Origin: Elusimicrobiota bacterium
GTDB taxonomy: Bacteria > Elusimicrobiota > Elusimicrobia > UBA1565 > UBA9628
DNA: 37,558 nt
Direction: 5' to 3'
Assembly: GCA_026388095.1 (NCBI GenBank)
Contig: JAPLKL010000068.1
Location: 1 to 37,558, forward strand
The notes under the pieces: generated by a model
Databases searched by the model: none
What the model saw: only the letters and a program-made list of their open reading frames with translations
Told to the model about the DNA's origin: nothing
Part shown: positions 28,259 through 36,390 of the stretch, one piece after another
Layout of the letters: each line of letters starts with the position of its first letter
How positions within the stretch are numbered: position 1 is the first letter of the stretch
Translations under genes and position numbers: made by a program

Positions 28259-29521
28259 GTGCGGACGGCTGCGCTGGCGGGGCTCCTCCTTCTTCCGGCC
28301 GCGACGGCGGCGGGCGGCGGCCCAGACCGCGCCTTCGGCGCGCGCGGGGTGCGGATATCCCCCGACCCTATCGGCGGCAGAGACGCTGCCGGCTACGGGA
28401 TCGTTGAGGACTCCGAGAAGCGCCTCGTCGTCGCGGGTGTCGTCATGGACTCCTCCGGAGTCCCCCACATGGCGCTCTGGCGCTTCCGCGGCGACGGCCG
28501 GCCGGACTCGGCCTACGGCCGCGGCGGCGTCGCGGTCTCCACGGAGGCCGGCTGGGCCTGGGGCCTGGCGCTCGACGCTCGCGGCCGCGCCGCCGCGGCC
28601 GGGAGCATGTCCGCCCACGGCAAGCCCTCCGCCGGCGCGCCGGTCGAGCGCTTCCTCGCCGACGGGCGGCGCGACCCGTCCTTCGGCTGCGGCGGGCGCG
28701 TCGTGCTGCGCAGCCCCTTGGGCGGCCCCGTCGCCGAGGCCGGGGCGGCGGCGCTCGCGGAGGACGGCGGCGTGCTCGTCGGAGGCCACGCCGGCGACCG
28801 GACTGACGGGGTCCGCGCGGCGCTCTGGCGGCTCAAGGAAGACGGAGCGCTCGACACCCGTTTCGGCACCGGCGGAGCCCTGCTTCTCCCCGGACCCCCG
28901 GGCCAGGCGGAACCACGCGTCAGCGCCCTGCATCGCCTGCCGGACGGAGACTGGCTCGCGGCCGGGACATTCGGCTGGAAGGAGCTCGCGCTGTGGCGGG
29001 TCTCCGCGGATGGGAAGCTCCGCGCCGGCTTCGGGTCCGGCGGCCTGGCCCGATCGGACGGCGCCGGCCGCGGGATCGCCGATGACGGCGCGGGCGGAGC
29101 CTGGGTCGGCGGCTTCTCCTACGCCGCGGCCCAGTCCACGGCCACGGTGGAGCGCGCGGTGCTCGCGCGCTTCGCCGCCGACGGCTCGACCCGCTCACTG
29201 GCCGTCCTCGACGCCGGCCCCTTCCGGGACCGGGAGGCCTTCGCCGTCGTCCGCGCGGGCGACGGCCGTCTCTTCCTCTCCGGCTACGCCGACTCCGGCC
29301 GCAGGCCCGTATCCGCCTGCCTCTGGGGCCTGACCAGCGACGGCGTGCCCGACCGCCGCTTCGGCCGCGCCGGCGTCCTGCTCCTGCCTGGTTCCGCGCC
29401 CGGCGGCGAGGACCGCATCTACGCCCTGACCCTCGACTCGGAGGGCCGCCTGATCGCCGCGGGGCTGTCGCGGGACGCCGATGGCCGCCGCTCGCTGGCG
29501 GTCTGGCGGATCAAGCTGTAA
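28259..29521 (+). CDS. Secreted delta-60-repeat (beta-propeller) protein
   Basis: The 420-aa product has a signal peptide (about 1-18) and several units of the delta-60 type, with landmarks such as DGRPDSAYGRGGV, DGRRDPSFGCGG, DGALDTRFGTGGA and DGVPDRRFGRAGV, spaced about 50-75 residues apart. These repeats build beta-propellers in surface or secreted proteins. The GTG at 28259 opens a clear signal sequence but has no ribosome-binding site, so it may depend on read-through from the carbamoyltransferase cluster 11 nt upstream. Ligand unknown. Confidence 0.8.
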   Translation: MRTAALAGLLLLPAATAAGGGPDRAFGARGVRISPDPIGGRDAAGYGIVEDSEKRLVVAGVVMDSSGVPHMALWRFRGDGRPDSAYGRGGVAVSTEAGWAWGLALDARGRAAAAGSMSAHGKPSAGAPVERFLADGRRDPSFGCGGRVVLRSPLGGPVAEAGAAALAEDGGVLVGGHAGDRTDGVRAALWRLKEDGALDTRFGTGGALLLPGPPGQAEPRVSALHRLPDGDWLAAGTFGWKELALWRVSADGKLRAGFGSGGLARSDGAGRGIADDGAGGAWVGGFSYAAAQSTATVERAVLARFAADGSTRSLAVLDAGPFRDREAFAVVRAGDGRLFLSGYADSGRRPVSACLWGLTSDGVPDRRFGRAGVLLLPGSAPGGEDRIYALTLDSEGRLIAAGLSRDADGRRSLAVWRIKL

Positions 29522-29525
29522 TACT
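29516..29525 (+). promoter_or_regulatory. CTGTAATACT motif, copy 1
   Basis: The 10-mer CTGTAATACT lies 42 nt before the ATG at 29568 and overlaps the end of the delta-60 gene. The same 10-mer lies at 31565-31574, 43 nt before the ECF sigma gene. It may be an extended -10 (TGT-AATACT) or a binding site. Confidence 0.35.
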
Positions 29526-29567
29526 TCCGGCCCGGCTGCGTATCCATCAGCAGAACGGAGGTGCACC

Positions 29568-30065
29568 ATGAGAGCACGATGGATACTGCTGGTCTCGCTG
29601 GCCGTGCCGCTGGTCGCGGCCTTGCCCGCGCACGCGGGGAACGACGGGCACGGGGCGAAGGCGCCGGAGGAGGTCATAGCCGAAAAGCCGCCCCTGCCTG
29701 CGCAGGACAGACTGGGCCTCTTCGCGGGCTACCGAGCGATAGCCCTCCCCATGTCGGGGTACAAGATCGCCTTCCTTGAGAAGGGCCAGCACGTCGACGT
29801 GATGGTGACCTTCGATGCGGTCATGAAAGACAAGAAGAAGGAGAAGGTCACGGCCACCATCCTGCAGAACGTGATGGTCGTCAACGTGCAGAAGCCCGCG
29901 AAGCTCGAAGAGCTCGGGGTCGTGGACCTGCTCCTCAACCCGAACGAGACGCAGTACGCGGCCCTCAGCTCCTACCAGGGCGAACTCTCCATCGGCAGGC
30001 GCGCCGAGGGCGACGTGGCCATGACGCCGATGGAGATGGCGTCCCTGCGCAAGCTGTTCAGGTAA
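29568..30065 (+). CDS. Secreted RcpC/CpaB-like domain protein with conserved PMEMASxRKLFR tail
   Basis: The 165-aa product has a signal peptide (about 1-23) and then only the RcpC-like domain: GYRAIALPMSGYKIAF, EKGQHVDVMVTFDA, KEKVTATILQNVMVVNV and LLLNPNETQYAALSSYQGEL. The order matches Flp/Tad pilus CpaB/RcpC proteins (ultra-short strand, VDV, TILQNV, a segment like VTLLVTPEQA). It ends in PMEMASLRKLFR, shared with the genes at 32761 and 34128. The ATG at 29568 has a GGAGGTG ribosome-binding site; the frame is open earlier to 29481. No Tad ATPase or pilin is in the window. Periplasmic location is likely. Confidence 0.8.
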   Translation: MRARWILLVSLAVPLVAALPAHAGNDGHGAKAPEEVIAEKPPLPAQDRLGLFAGYRAIALPMSGYKIAFLEKGQHVDVMVTFDAVMKDKKKEKVTATILQNVMVVNVQKPAKLEELGVVDLLLNPNETQYAALSSYQGELSIGRRAEGDVAMTPMEMASLRKLFR

Positions 30066-30089
30066 GGCTGCGCCGGGGAGGGTAACAGG

Positions 30090-31517
30090 ATGACCAGGAC
30101 GAGGCTCGGGCTCCTGCTCCTGGCCGCGGCGGCCGCCCTGTGCGCGGCCGCCGCCTGCCGGAAAGACCGCAGTCGGGCCCAGTGGCAGCGGCTCTCCGAG
30201 ACCAGCATCGACCTTTACGACCAAGGCCGATATCTCGAGGCTCTCCCCCCCGCCAAGCAGGCGGCCGCGATCGCCGAGAAGGCGTTCGGCCCCGCCGACC
30301 TCCGGACCGCCTATGCCTTGGACCATCTGGGCAAGGTCTATCGCAGGACCGGCGAGCTGGAGACGGCCCGTCCGCTCTTCGAGCGCGCGGTCAGGATCAC
30401 CGCCGAGGCCCTGGACCATGACGCGCCCATGCGGGCTCATTTTCTGGACAATCTCGCCGAGCTGCTCATGGCTCAGGGCAAGTACGACGAGGCGGAGGAC
30501 TTCTACGGCGACTCGCTGCACCTCATGCAGAGGTCCTTCGGGGAGCTGAGCGCCCCGGTCTCCGCGGCCTACACGCGGCTGGCCACGCTCTATACCCGCT
30601 GGGGAGTCTACGCGGAAGCGGAGAAGCTCATCGCGCGCCTGCAGGACATCAACTCCCGCATCGGGGCTTCCGACGCGGCCATGGACGCCGCGGTCGCCGC
30701 GGCTCTCGCGGAGATATACCTCAAGACCGGCCGCGTCGACCAGGCCCGGGAGCCTTGCCGCCGCGCCCTGTCTTTGCGCCAACGCCTGCCCCATAACCAC
30801 CTCGACCTCGCCCAATCCCTGAGCGGCATGGGGCTCCTGCTGCTGCGCGAGGGCCGGCTGGAGGAAGCGCAGAGGTCCATCCAACAGGCGGTCGACATCC
30901 ACCGATCGAGCCCGGGCGCCGATCCCCAGGGCTTGGTGGAGGGCTGGCTCGACATGGCCGAGGTCTACGCGGCCCAGGGCCGGACCCAAGAGGCGGAGAA
31001 GCTCTTCAATTCGCTCCTGCCCCGATACGATAACCCCTACGCCCAGGTCAAGGCTGCGATCCGGGTGGCGGGCTATTATCAGCAGCACGGCCGGCTGGAC
31101 ACGGCGGAACCGCTCTATCTGCAGGCTTTAGCCAGACAAGTGGCCTCGCCAAAGGCGGACCAGAAGGACCGCGAGGTCCTGCTCATCCGGCTCGCGGAGG
31201 TAGCCACCGGCTTGGGCAAGCAGGAACAGGCCGAAGGCTATCTGCGTCGCGCCCTGGAGACCAACGAAGACCTTCGCGGGGAGCTCGACCCCAGCTCCCT
31301 GGACATCCTCGCATCCATGGCCCGGCTCCAGATCGCGAGGCACCGGCTCGATCGGGCGGAGCTCTGGGTGGCGCGCATGCGCAAGGTGGCCGACGCCCAC
31401 GGGCGCGAGAGCGGGATCGGCAAAGACGCCCTGCGCAGGATGGCGAAGATATACAGGTCCATGGGCCGCAAGGACCGGGCGGCCCGGCTGGAACGACAGG
31501 CGGATTATGGTTCCTAG
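30090..31517 (+). CDS. TPR-repeat lipoprotein
   Basis: The 475-aa product has a lipobox-like AAAAC at residues 19-23 and about eight TPR-type helical hairpins across the rest (for example ALDHLGKVYRRTGELETARP, LAELLMAQGKYDEAEDFY, and LAEIYLKTGRVDQAREP). Such solenoids hold protein partners, here probably in the periplasm on the inner face of the outer membrane. GGAGGG precedes the ATG. It lies 24 nt after the RcpC-like gene and is probably co-transcribed with it. Confidence 0.85.
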   Translation: MTRTRLGLLLLAAAAALCAAAACRKDRSRAQWQRLSETSIDLYDQGRYLEALPPAKQAAAIAEKAFGPADLRTAYALDHLGKVYRRTGELETARPLFERAVRITAEALDHDAPMRAHFLDNLAELLMAQGKYDEAEDFYGDSLHLMQRSFGELSAPVSAAYTRLATLYTRWGVYAEAEKLIARLQDINSRIGASDAAMDAAVAAALAEIYLKTGRVDQAREPCRRALSLRQRLPHNHLDLAQSLSGMGLLLLREGRLEEAQRSIQQAVDIHRSSPGADPQGLVEGWLDMAEVYAAQGRTQEAEKLFNSLLPRYDNPYAQVKAAIRVAGYYQQHGRLDTAEPLYLQALARQVASPKADQKDREVLLIRLAEVATGLGKQEQAEGYLRRALETNEDLRGELDPSSLDILASMARLQIARHRLDRAELWVARMRKVADAHGRESGIGKDALRRMAKIYRSMGRKDRAARLERQADYGS

Positions 31518-31564
31518 CACCGCCGGCGCTCCTTTTGTCTATACTCTATCCTGGCCTCGGGCCC

Positions 31565-31574
31565 CTGTAATACT
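31565..31574 (+). promoter_or_regulatory. CTGTAATACT motif, copy 2
   Basis: A second copy of CTGTAATACT, 43 nt upstream of the ECF sigma gene at 31618, in the 100-bp spacer after the TPR gene. A TATACT at about 31540 is another possible -10 in the same spacer. Confidence 0.35.
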
Positions 31575-31617
31575 CCGAGGCCTCACCCGTATACCTAGTC
31601 AGGAGGAAGAGTCCCGC

Positions 31618-32133
31618 ATGCCCCAGTCCGGCGCGCCCCAGGACTTCGCCTCCATCTATGACCGATACTTTTCCCGCGTCTACGGCTTCATCCGCAGCCA
31701 GGTCGGCGACCCGGCCGCGACCGACGACGTGGCCAGCCGCGTCTTCGAGCGGGTGCTCGAGCGCCTGTCCAGCTTCGACCCCGAGCGCGGCGCTTTCGAA
31801 TCCTGGCTTTTCGCCGTGGCGCGCAACGCGCTGCGCGACCATTTCCGGGCCCAGAGCCGGCGCGGGCCGTCTCTCGATGAAGGCGGGCCCGAGCCCGCTT
31901 CCCGAGAGCCGGCCGCAGAGACGCGCCTGCTGGCCGAGGAAGAGAGCGCCGGTCTGCTCCGGGCCCTGCGCGGCCTCGATGAGCGCAGCCGCGAGGTCCT
32001 GGGCCTCAAGTTCCAAGCCAGACTCACGAACCGGCAGATCGCCGAGGTGCTGGAGTTGGGCGAGAGCCACGTGGGAGTGCTGGTCTACCGGGCGGTCAAA
32101 CAGCTGCAGGCCGCCCTGGGAGAGCCCTCATGA
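31618..32133 (+). CDS. ECF-type (sigma-70 family) RNA polymerase sigma factor
   Basis: The 171-aa product has a sigma2 region (DFASIYDRYFSRVYGFIRSQ and VFERVLERLSSFDPERGAFESWLFAVARNALRDHFR), an acidic linker, and a sigma4 helix-turn-helix (LDERSREVLGLKF, then TNRQIAEVLELGESHVGVLVYRAVKQL). The start at 31618 has an AGGAGGAAG ribosome-binding site; an earlier frame opens at 31507. It overlaps the putative anti-sigma gene by 4 nt (ATGA). It probably controls the adjacent RcpC-like cluster, possibly through CTGTAATACT-type sites (inference). Confidence 0.9.
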   Translation: MPQSGAPQDFASIYDRYFSRVYGFIRSQVGDPAATDDVASRVFERVLERLSSFDPERGAFESWLFAVARNALRDHFRAQSRRGPSLDEGGPEPASREPAAETRLLAEEESAGLLRALRGLDERSREVLGLKFQARLTNRQIAEVLELGESHVGVLVYRAVKQLQAALGEPS

Positions 32134-32738
32134 GTGACGCGGCAACGCGCTTCGAGGCTGACCTGGAGGCCTTCCTGGCGGGCCGCCCCGCGGCGCTGGG
32201 AGCCGACGCCGGGGCCCTGGCGCTCGCCCAGAAGCTGGCGGGGCTGGACCTCGCCGCGGAGAGCCGCGTCCGGACCAGCCTGCGCGCCAGGCTCGTGTCC
32301 CGCGCGCGCCGCGCGGCCGCGCCGGCTTGGAGCCCTTTCAGCCTGCGGCTGCCCGCCGGGCTGGCCGCTGCTTTCGCGGCCGCGGTCATCTTCCTGCTCG
32401 TGGTCCGGCCTCGGATGCCGGCACCCCCTGTCCCGGCGGCCCCGACTCCTTCCCCGCTTGTCGCGCTCGCTCCCTCTTCTGTCCCCGCTCCTGCAGGACG
32501 GCCTGCGCTCAAGCTGCCCGCGGCGCGGGCCGAGGGGGTATTCATCTCTATCCCTGCAGGTATGCCTTTCGAGACCCACGGCCCGGTCTCGGCCGGGGCC
32601 CCTTTCGTGACCGTCCCCGGCCGCAGGACGCACACTGCGCGCGGCCGGGCCGTGGTCTGGGAGTTCGGGCACGCGACGTTCCGGCTGGAAGACCGTCCCG
32701 TGCGCATCGACGAGCTTTTCGTGAAGCCGACGCTATGA
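32130..32738 (+). CDS. Putative anti-sigma factor with one membrane span
   Basis: The 202-aa product has a short cytoplasmic helical part (about 1-65), a single membrane helix (about 75-92, LAAAFAAAVIFLLVV), a Pro/Ala linker and an outer domain (about 120-202). Position and topology, directly after the sigma gene with a 4-nt overlap, fit a regulator of the ECF factor. No zinc-binding anti-sigma motif is evident and the outer domain is not recognised. The signal could be envelope stress or assembly of the RcpC-like proteins. Confidence 0.65.
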   Translation: MSDAATRFEADLEAFLAGRPAALGADAGALALAQKLAGLDLAAESRVRTSLRARLVSRARRAAAPAWSPFSLRLPAGLAAAFAAAVIFLLVVRPRMPAPPVPAAPTPSPLVALAPSSVPAPAGRPALKLPAARAEGVFISIPAGMPFETHGPVSAGAPFVTVPGRRTHTARGRAVVWEFGHATFRLEDRPVRIDELFVKPTL

Positions 32739-32760
32739 AACAGCATCAAGGAGGACTATC

Positions 32761-34101
32761 ATGAGATCCCTGCTCCTCGCCGCGGCGCTATTCGCCGTCC
32801 CCGCGGCGCTCCATGCCGAGACCCAGCACCTGAGCATCTCCGTCGCGGACTATCCCCTGGACAAGTTCCTGGAGACGCTCTCGCAACAGACCAAGGCCAA
32901 CTTCATCGTGGCTGAAGGCGTCCAGGACCGGCGCGTCAGTCTCTCGTTCAAGAACGCCCCCGTCAAAGAGGTGCTCGACCAGCTCCGGCAGTCCAAGGGC
33001 TTGAGCTACCAGGAGCTCGGCCCCAACCTCTATCTGCTCGCGAACAAGCCCCTGTCCCTCGACGGAGCCAGGGCCCTCGACGGCTACGCCGTCTTTGGCG
33101 CCACGCTGACCATCCGCGCGCGCCAAGCCCCGCTGCAAGGGCTCTTCGACCAGATCGGGGGGCAGACCAAGACGAACTTCTCCCTGGCCGAAGGGCTCGA
33201 GGGTTCCCGGGCCACCTTGCTCCTCAAGAAAGTGACGGCACGACAGGCCGTGCAGGTGCTCTGCGCCATCAAAGGACTCACCGTGAACATCACAGGAAGC
33301 GGCAGCTTTATCGTCAGGCCCGTAAACCCTGCGCCCGCCGCAGGCGCGCGCCGCCTGCCGGACTCGCGGCCGCTGGTGGTGCGCGACACGCCCAACCCGG
33401 GCCAGGTCGACATCGCGGCAGGAGAGCGCTTCCTCATCGAGCTGCCCGGCAATCTGAAGTCCCCTTACGAATGGGTGGTCGCGGAGATCGACCCCGGGAT
33501 GGTCTCGGTGGGACAGACCATCATGACGGCGAAGAAAGGCGATCCCGACGGATACGCCACCTGGGTCTTCCCGTTCCAGGCCCTCAAGCCCGGCGGGACG
33601 TCGGTCCTGCTGGAGTACCGCAACGCCAGGGAGAAGGAGGCCCCCATCAAGACCTTCAAGCTCGCGGTCACGGTCTCCGAAGGTGCGGCCGCCGCGGCAG
33701 CCGCCGCGGAGCCGGAACAGAAGGCCCCCCCCATGAAGGCCGACCCCCAGGGCATCTTCACGGGTTACCGCGGGGTCTCGCTGTCCTTGCCCGGCCACCA
33801 GCTGGCCTTCCTCAAGAAGGGCGACCACGTGGACGTCATGGTCACCTTCGACGCCAAGCTGGCCGACAACCGGAAGGAGAAGGTGACGGCCACCATCCTG
33901 CAGAACGTCCGGATCGTGGACATCTCCAAGCCCGCCAAGGGCGAGGAGCGCGGGACCATCCAGATCCTGCTCAACCCCAACGAGGCGCAGTACGCCGCCT
34001 TGAGCGACGCCCAGGGCGACCTGCACGTCGCGCTGCGCGCCCCGGGAGACGTGGAGATGCACCCCATGGAGATGGCGAGCTTCCGCAAGCTCTTCCGCTG
34101 A
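32761..34101 (+). CDS. Secreted protein with two secretin/STN-like domains, a chagasin-like (I42) domain and an RcpC-like domain
   Basis: The 446-aa product has a signal peptide (about 1-19) and two similar STN/secretin-N-type units (about 22-95 and 112-185, the first with YPLDKFLETLSQQTKANFIV). A domain at about 218-312 has the chagasin/I42 inhibitor pattern (RFLIELPGN, YEWVV, GYATWVFPF, GGTSVLLEYRNAREKE). After an Ala-rich linker comes an RcpC-like domain (about 335-430) and the tail PMEMASFRKLFR. A strong AGGAGGA precedes the ATG, 22 nt after the anti-sigma gene. No secretin barrel is present, so it is not a channel itself. Role unknown; a periplasmic adaptor is plausible. Confidence 0.8.
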   Translation: MRSLLLAAALFAVPAALHAETQHLSISVADYPLDKFLETLSQQTKANFIVAEGVQDRRVSLSFKNAPVKEVLDQLRQSKGLSYQELGPNLYLLANKPLSLDGARALDGYAVFGATLTIRARQAPLQGLFDQIGGQTKTNFSLAEGLEGSRATLLLKKVTARQAVQVLCAIKGLTVNITGSGSFIVRPVNPAPAAGARRLPDSRPLVVRDTPNPGQVDIAAGERFLIELPGNLKSPYEWVVAEIDPGMVSVGQTIMTAKKGDPDGYATWVFPFQALKPGGTSVLLEYRNAREKEAPIKTFKLAVTVSEGAAAAAAAAEPEQKAPPMKADPQGIFTGYRGVSLSLPGHQLAFLKKGDHVDVMVTFDAKLADNRKEKVTATILQNVRIVDISKPAKGEERGTIQILLNPNEAQYAALSDAQGDLHVALRAPGDVEMHPMEMASFRKLFR

Positions 34102-34127
34102 GCCCGGCTAAGATAAGGAGGAATGAT

Positions 34128-35132
34128 ATGAAACGGTTCGACTGGATGCTGGTCCTGGCCCTGGCCGCGTCAGCGGTCCCGGCGCGCGGCGCGGCCTTCC
34201 CCACCCCGGACATGGCCTGCGCCGAGAAGGAGATGCAGCTCTTCTTCCACTACTTCAAGCCGGACCTGGCCCCGGGGCTAAAAGAGTACGAGCTGACCTG
34301 CTCGGGCCAGAAGAGCGTGGTCCGGATGCCGCCATGGCTGCCCGTGGCGCTGCCGAAGATGTCGGAGCACAAAGTCTGGAAGGAGGGCGACGGCACGGAG
34401 CTCAGCGAGGCCCAGCTCTGGCAGGCCCCTGCCTCCGTCCTCTATGAGTTCCTGAAACTAGCACAGAAGGATTCCGGGGAGGACTCGCTCTATGACCGGG
34501 AGACGGACTACAACAACCTGCTGTTCAACTACAGGACCGCCCTGGACCACATCCGCAGGTCGAAGCTCGAGGATTCCCTCGACTACCGCGGCGCGGCCGT
34601 GCTCGCGGCCCTCGGCCGCGTGCAGGAGCCGCTGGACAACCTCATGGACTCCCTGCCGGCCGGCGACACCGAGGCCTACCAGCGCGAGGCGGAGGCCGCG
34701 GCCCGGGACGCGCGCGCGGCTTTCGCGCTGCTCTTCGCCCCGTCGCAAGCCGCCTCAGCCGCCGAGTACAAGCCCAAGCCGCGCCTGCTGCCGGGCTATC
34801 GCGGCTTCTCTTTGCCCTTGCCGGCCCATCAGCTGGCTTTCATCAAGAGGGGCCAATGGGTGGACGTGCTGGTGACCTTCGAGGCCCTGCTCAAAGGCGA
34901 CGTCAAAGAGAAGGTCACGGCCACGATCCTGCAGAACGTCCTGGTCGTGGACGTGCTCAGGCCGGACCGGATGGATGGGCGGGGAGCCCTGCTGCTGCTG
35001 GTCAACCCCAACGAGGCCCAGTACGCGGCCCTGAGCGTCCTGCAGGGTGACGTGCGCGTCACGGCGCGGGCCGAGGGAGACCGCGAGATGCACCCCATGG
35101 AGATGGCGAGCCTGCGCAAGCTCTTCAAATAG
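34128..35132 (+). CDS. Secreted RcpC-like domain protein with a unique N-terminal helical domain
   Basis: The 334-aa product has a signal peptide (about 1-22) and an unrecognised N-terminal region (about 25-215) with two cysteines (ACAEKEM and LTCSGQ) and long helices. An RcpC-like domain follows (GYRGFSLPLPAHQLAF, RGQWVDVLVTF, KEKVTATILQNVLVVDV, LLLVNPNEAQYAALS) and the tail PMEMASLRKLFK. The start is 34128, after an AAGGAGG ribosome-binding site; an earlier frame is open within the previous gene but is not used. It is the third member of the family here and probably belongs to the same operon as the STN/I42 gene. Confidence 0.8.
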   Translation: MKRFDWMLVLALAASAVPARGAAFPTPDMACAEKEMQLFFHYFKPDLAPGLKEYELTCSGQKSVVRMPPWLPVALPKMSEHKVWKEGDGTELSEAQLWQAPASVLYEFLKLAQKDSGEDSLYDRETDYNNLLFNYRTALDHIRRSKLEDSLDYRGAAVLAALGRVQEPLDNLMDSLPAGDTEAYQREAEAAARDARAAFALLFAPSQAASAAEYKPKPRLLPGYRGFSLPLPAHQLAFIKRGQWVDVLVTFEALLKGDVKEKVTATILQNVLVVDVLRPDRMDGRGALLLLVNPNEAQYAALSVLQGDVRVTARAEGDREMHPMEMASLRKLFK

Positions 35133-35141
35133 ACGGGGGTC

Positions 35142-35759
35142 CTAGCGGGAGCAGACCGGGCCGGCGCCCGTCCCGAAGAAGTTGGTGTTCGGGTCTTTGA
35201 CGCGCGCCCGGTAGACTCCCACCAGGACCATCAGGGGGTCGCAGCCGGCGCCGCAGAAAAGGAAGTAGCGCCGGCGCTTGCGCGCCTTCGGGCCCGAGCC
35301 GACCTTCTCGTCGAGTATCTGCAAAGTGAACTCGCAGAGCATGTCCTGTTCCGTGCAGTGCGTCCGATGGGTCAGCCAGTCCTTCTCCTCCTCGGTGATC
35401 TCGACATAGCCGACCTTCATCAACAAGGAGATGTCCTGGCTCTTGGCGTCTTTGGGAGCCTCGCAATGGTCCTCGGGGGTGATGATATTGCCTTTCTTCC
35501 TGGTCTGGCCGAGTTGCTTGAGGGTGTACAGCTCAAGCCGTCTGGCCTCATAGGGCCGGCGCAGCTTCTTGGGCAGGGCGGCCGGGTCCACGGCCAAAAA
35601 CCTCGGGATGTGCTCGGGCGGGAGCTCCGCCGTCGGCATCTTGAGGAAGGCCTCGACCATCTCCACTGTGTCGGTGTCGGCGTCCGCGGCCCGGGCTGGG
35701 GCTGCCCAGGGCAGGACCAGAACGGCCGCCAGCAGCAGCCCCGCCGCTCGTCGGATCAC
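35142..35759 (-). CDS. Secreted protein of unknown function, paralogue of the 35764-36390 product
   Basis: The 205-aa product has a signal peptide (about 1-24) and a mature part closely paralleling the next gene: VEMVEAFLKMPTAELPPEHI, LPKKLRRPYEARRLELYTLK, YVEITEEEKDWLTHRTHCTE, MLCEFTLQI and NTNFFGTGAGPVC. The GTG at 35759 lies 4 nt after the stop of that gene, so they are a tandem pair. The longer frame to 35963 is out-of-frame coding sequence of the partner. It converges on the RcpC-like cluster with a 9-nt gap. I do not recognise the family. Confidence 0.75.
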   Translation of the reverse strand: MIRRAAGLLLAAVLVLPWAAPARAADADTDTVEMVEAFLKMPTAELPPEHIPRFLAVDPAALPKKLRRPYEARRLELYTLKQLGQTRKKGNIITPEDHCEAPKDAKSQDISLLMKVGYVEITEEEKDWLTHRTHCTEQDMLCEFTLQILDEKVGSGPKARKRRRYFLFCGAGCDPLMVLVGVYRARVKDPNTNFFGTGAGPVCSR

Positions 35760-35763
35760 AGCG

Positions 35764-36390
35764 TCACTGCCGCGGCGCGCACATCGGGGCCCCGATCCCG
35801 AAGAAGTTCGTCTGTTTGATGCGGCCCATCTCCCGGTACTGGGCCACCAGCGCGAAGATCGGGTCCTTGGGATGCAGGAAATAGAACTTGCGGGTGTAGC
35901 TCGACTTCTTCGCCTTGACCTTGGCCACGAAGACCTGCAAAGTGAACTCGCACATGAGGTCATGCTCCGTGCACTTGGTCTGCTTCATCAGCCACATTTC
36001 CTCATCCTCGGTGATCTCCTCGTACCCGGCCATCTTCAGGACCCCGCCCTTATCCGTCTTGGCCTCCTGGACGACGGAGCAGCTCGCCTCGGGCATGCGC
36101 ACGATGCCCCTCTTCTTGCCCTCGGAGATCTGCTTGAACGTGTAGAGTTCGAGGCGCTTGGCCAGGAAGGGATCCTGGAGCTTCTTGGGCAGGTCCTCGG
36201 CTTTGACGGCCAGGAACTCCGGGATGAACTCGGGAGGGAGTTGCTCGGTCGGGGTGTCCAGGAATGCCTTGACCAGCTCCAGGGTGTCCTTGGCCGCGGG
36301 CGCCTCGGCCTTGGCTTCTTCCAGGGCCCCGGCCGAGGCTGCGGCCGGCACAGCCAGCAAGAGGAGGGCCGTCAGGATCGATCTAACCAC
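35764..36390 (-). CDS. Secreted protein of unknown function, paralogue of the 35142-35759 product
   Basis: The 208-aa product has a signal peptide (about 1-20) and the same landmarks as its neighbour: LELVKAFLDTPTEQLPPEFI, LPKKLQDPFLAKRLELYTFK, YEEITEDEEMWLMKQTKCTE, LMCEFTLQV and QTNFFGIGAPMC. Conserved cysteines suggest disulphides. It starts with a GTG at 36390 that overlaps the recombinase 3' end by 8 nt, so it may be transcribed with the recombinase. Function unknown. Confidence 0.75.
   Translation of the reverse strand: MVRSILTALLLLAVPAAASAGALEEAKAEAPAAKDTLELVKAFLDTPTEQLPPEFIPEFLAVKAEDLPKKLQDPFLAKRLELYTFKQISEGKKRGIVRMPEASCSVVQEAKTDKGGVLKMAGYEEITEDEEMWLMKQTKCTEHDLMCEFTLQVFVAKVKAKKSSYTRKFYFLHPKDPIFALVAQYREMGRIKQTNFFGIGAPMCAPRQ

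Noticed and set aside
29547-31088. 513-codon open frame on the minus strand
   Set aside because: Antisense to the RcpC-like and TPR genes, which have signal peptides, ribosome-binding sites and recognisable repeats.
29568-35132. A Tad/Flp pilus locus
   Set aside because: Only RcpC-like and STN-like domains are seen; no pilin, TadA-type ATPase, TadB/C platform or secretin barrel is present.
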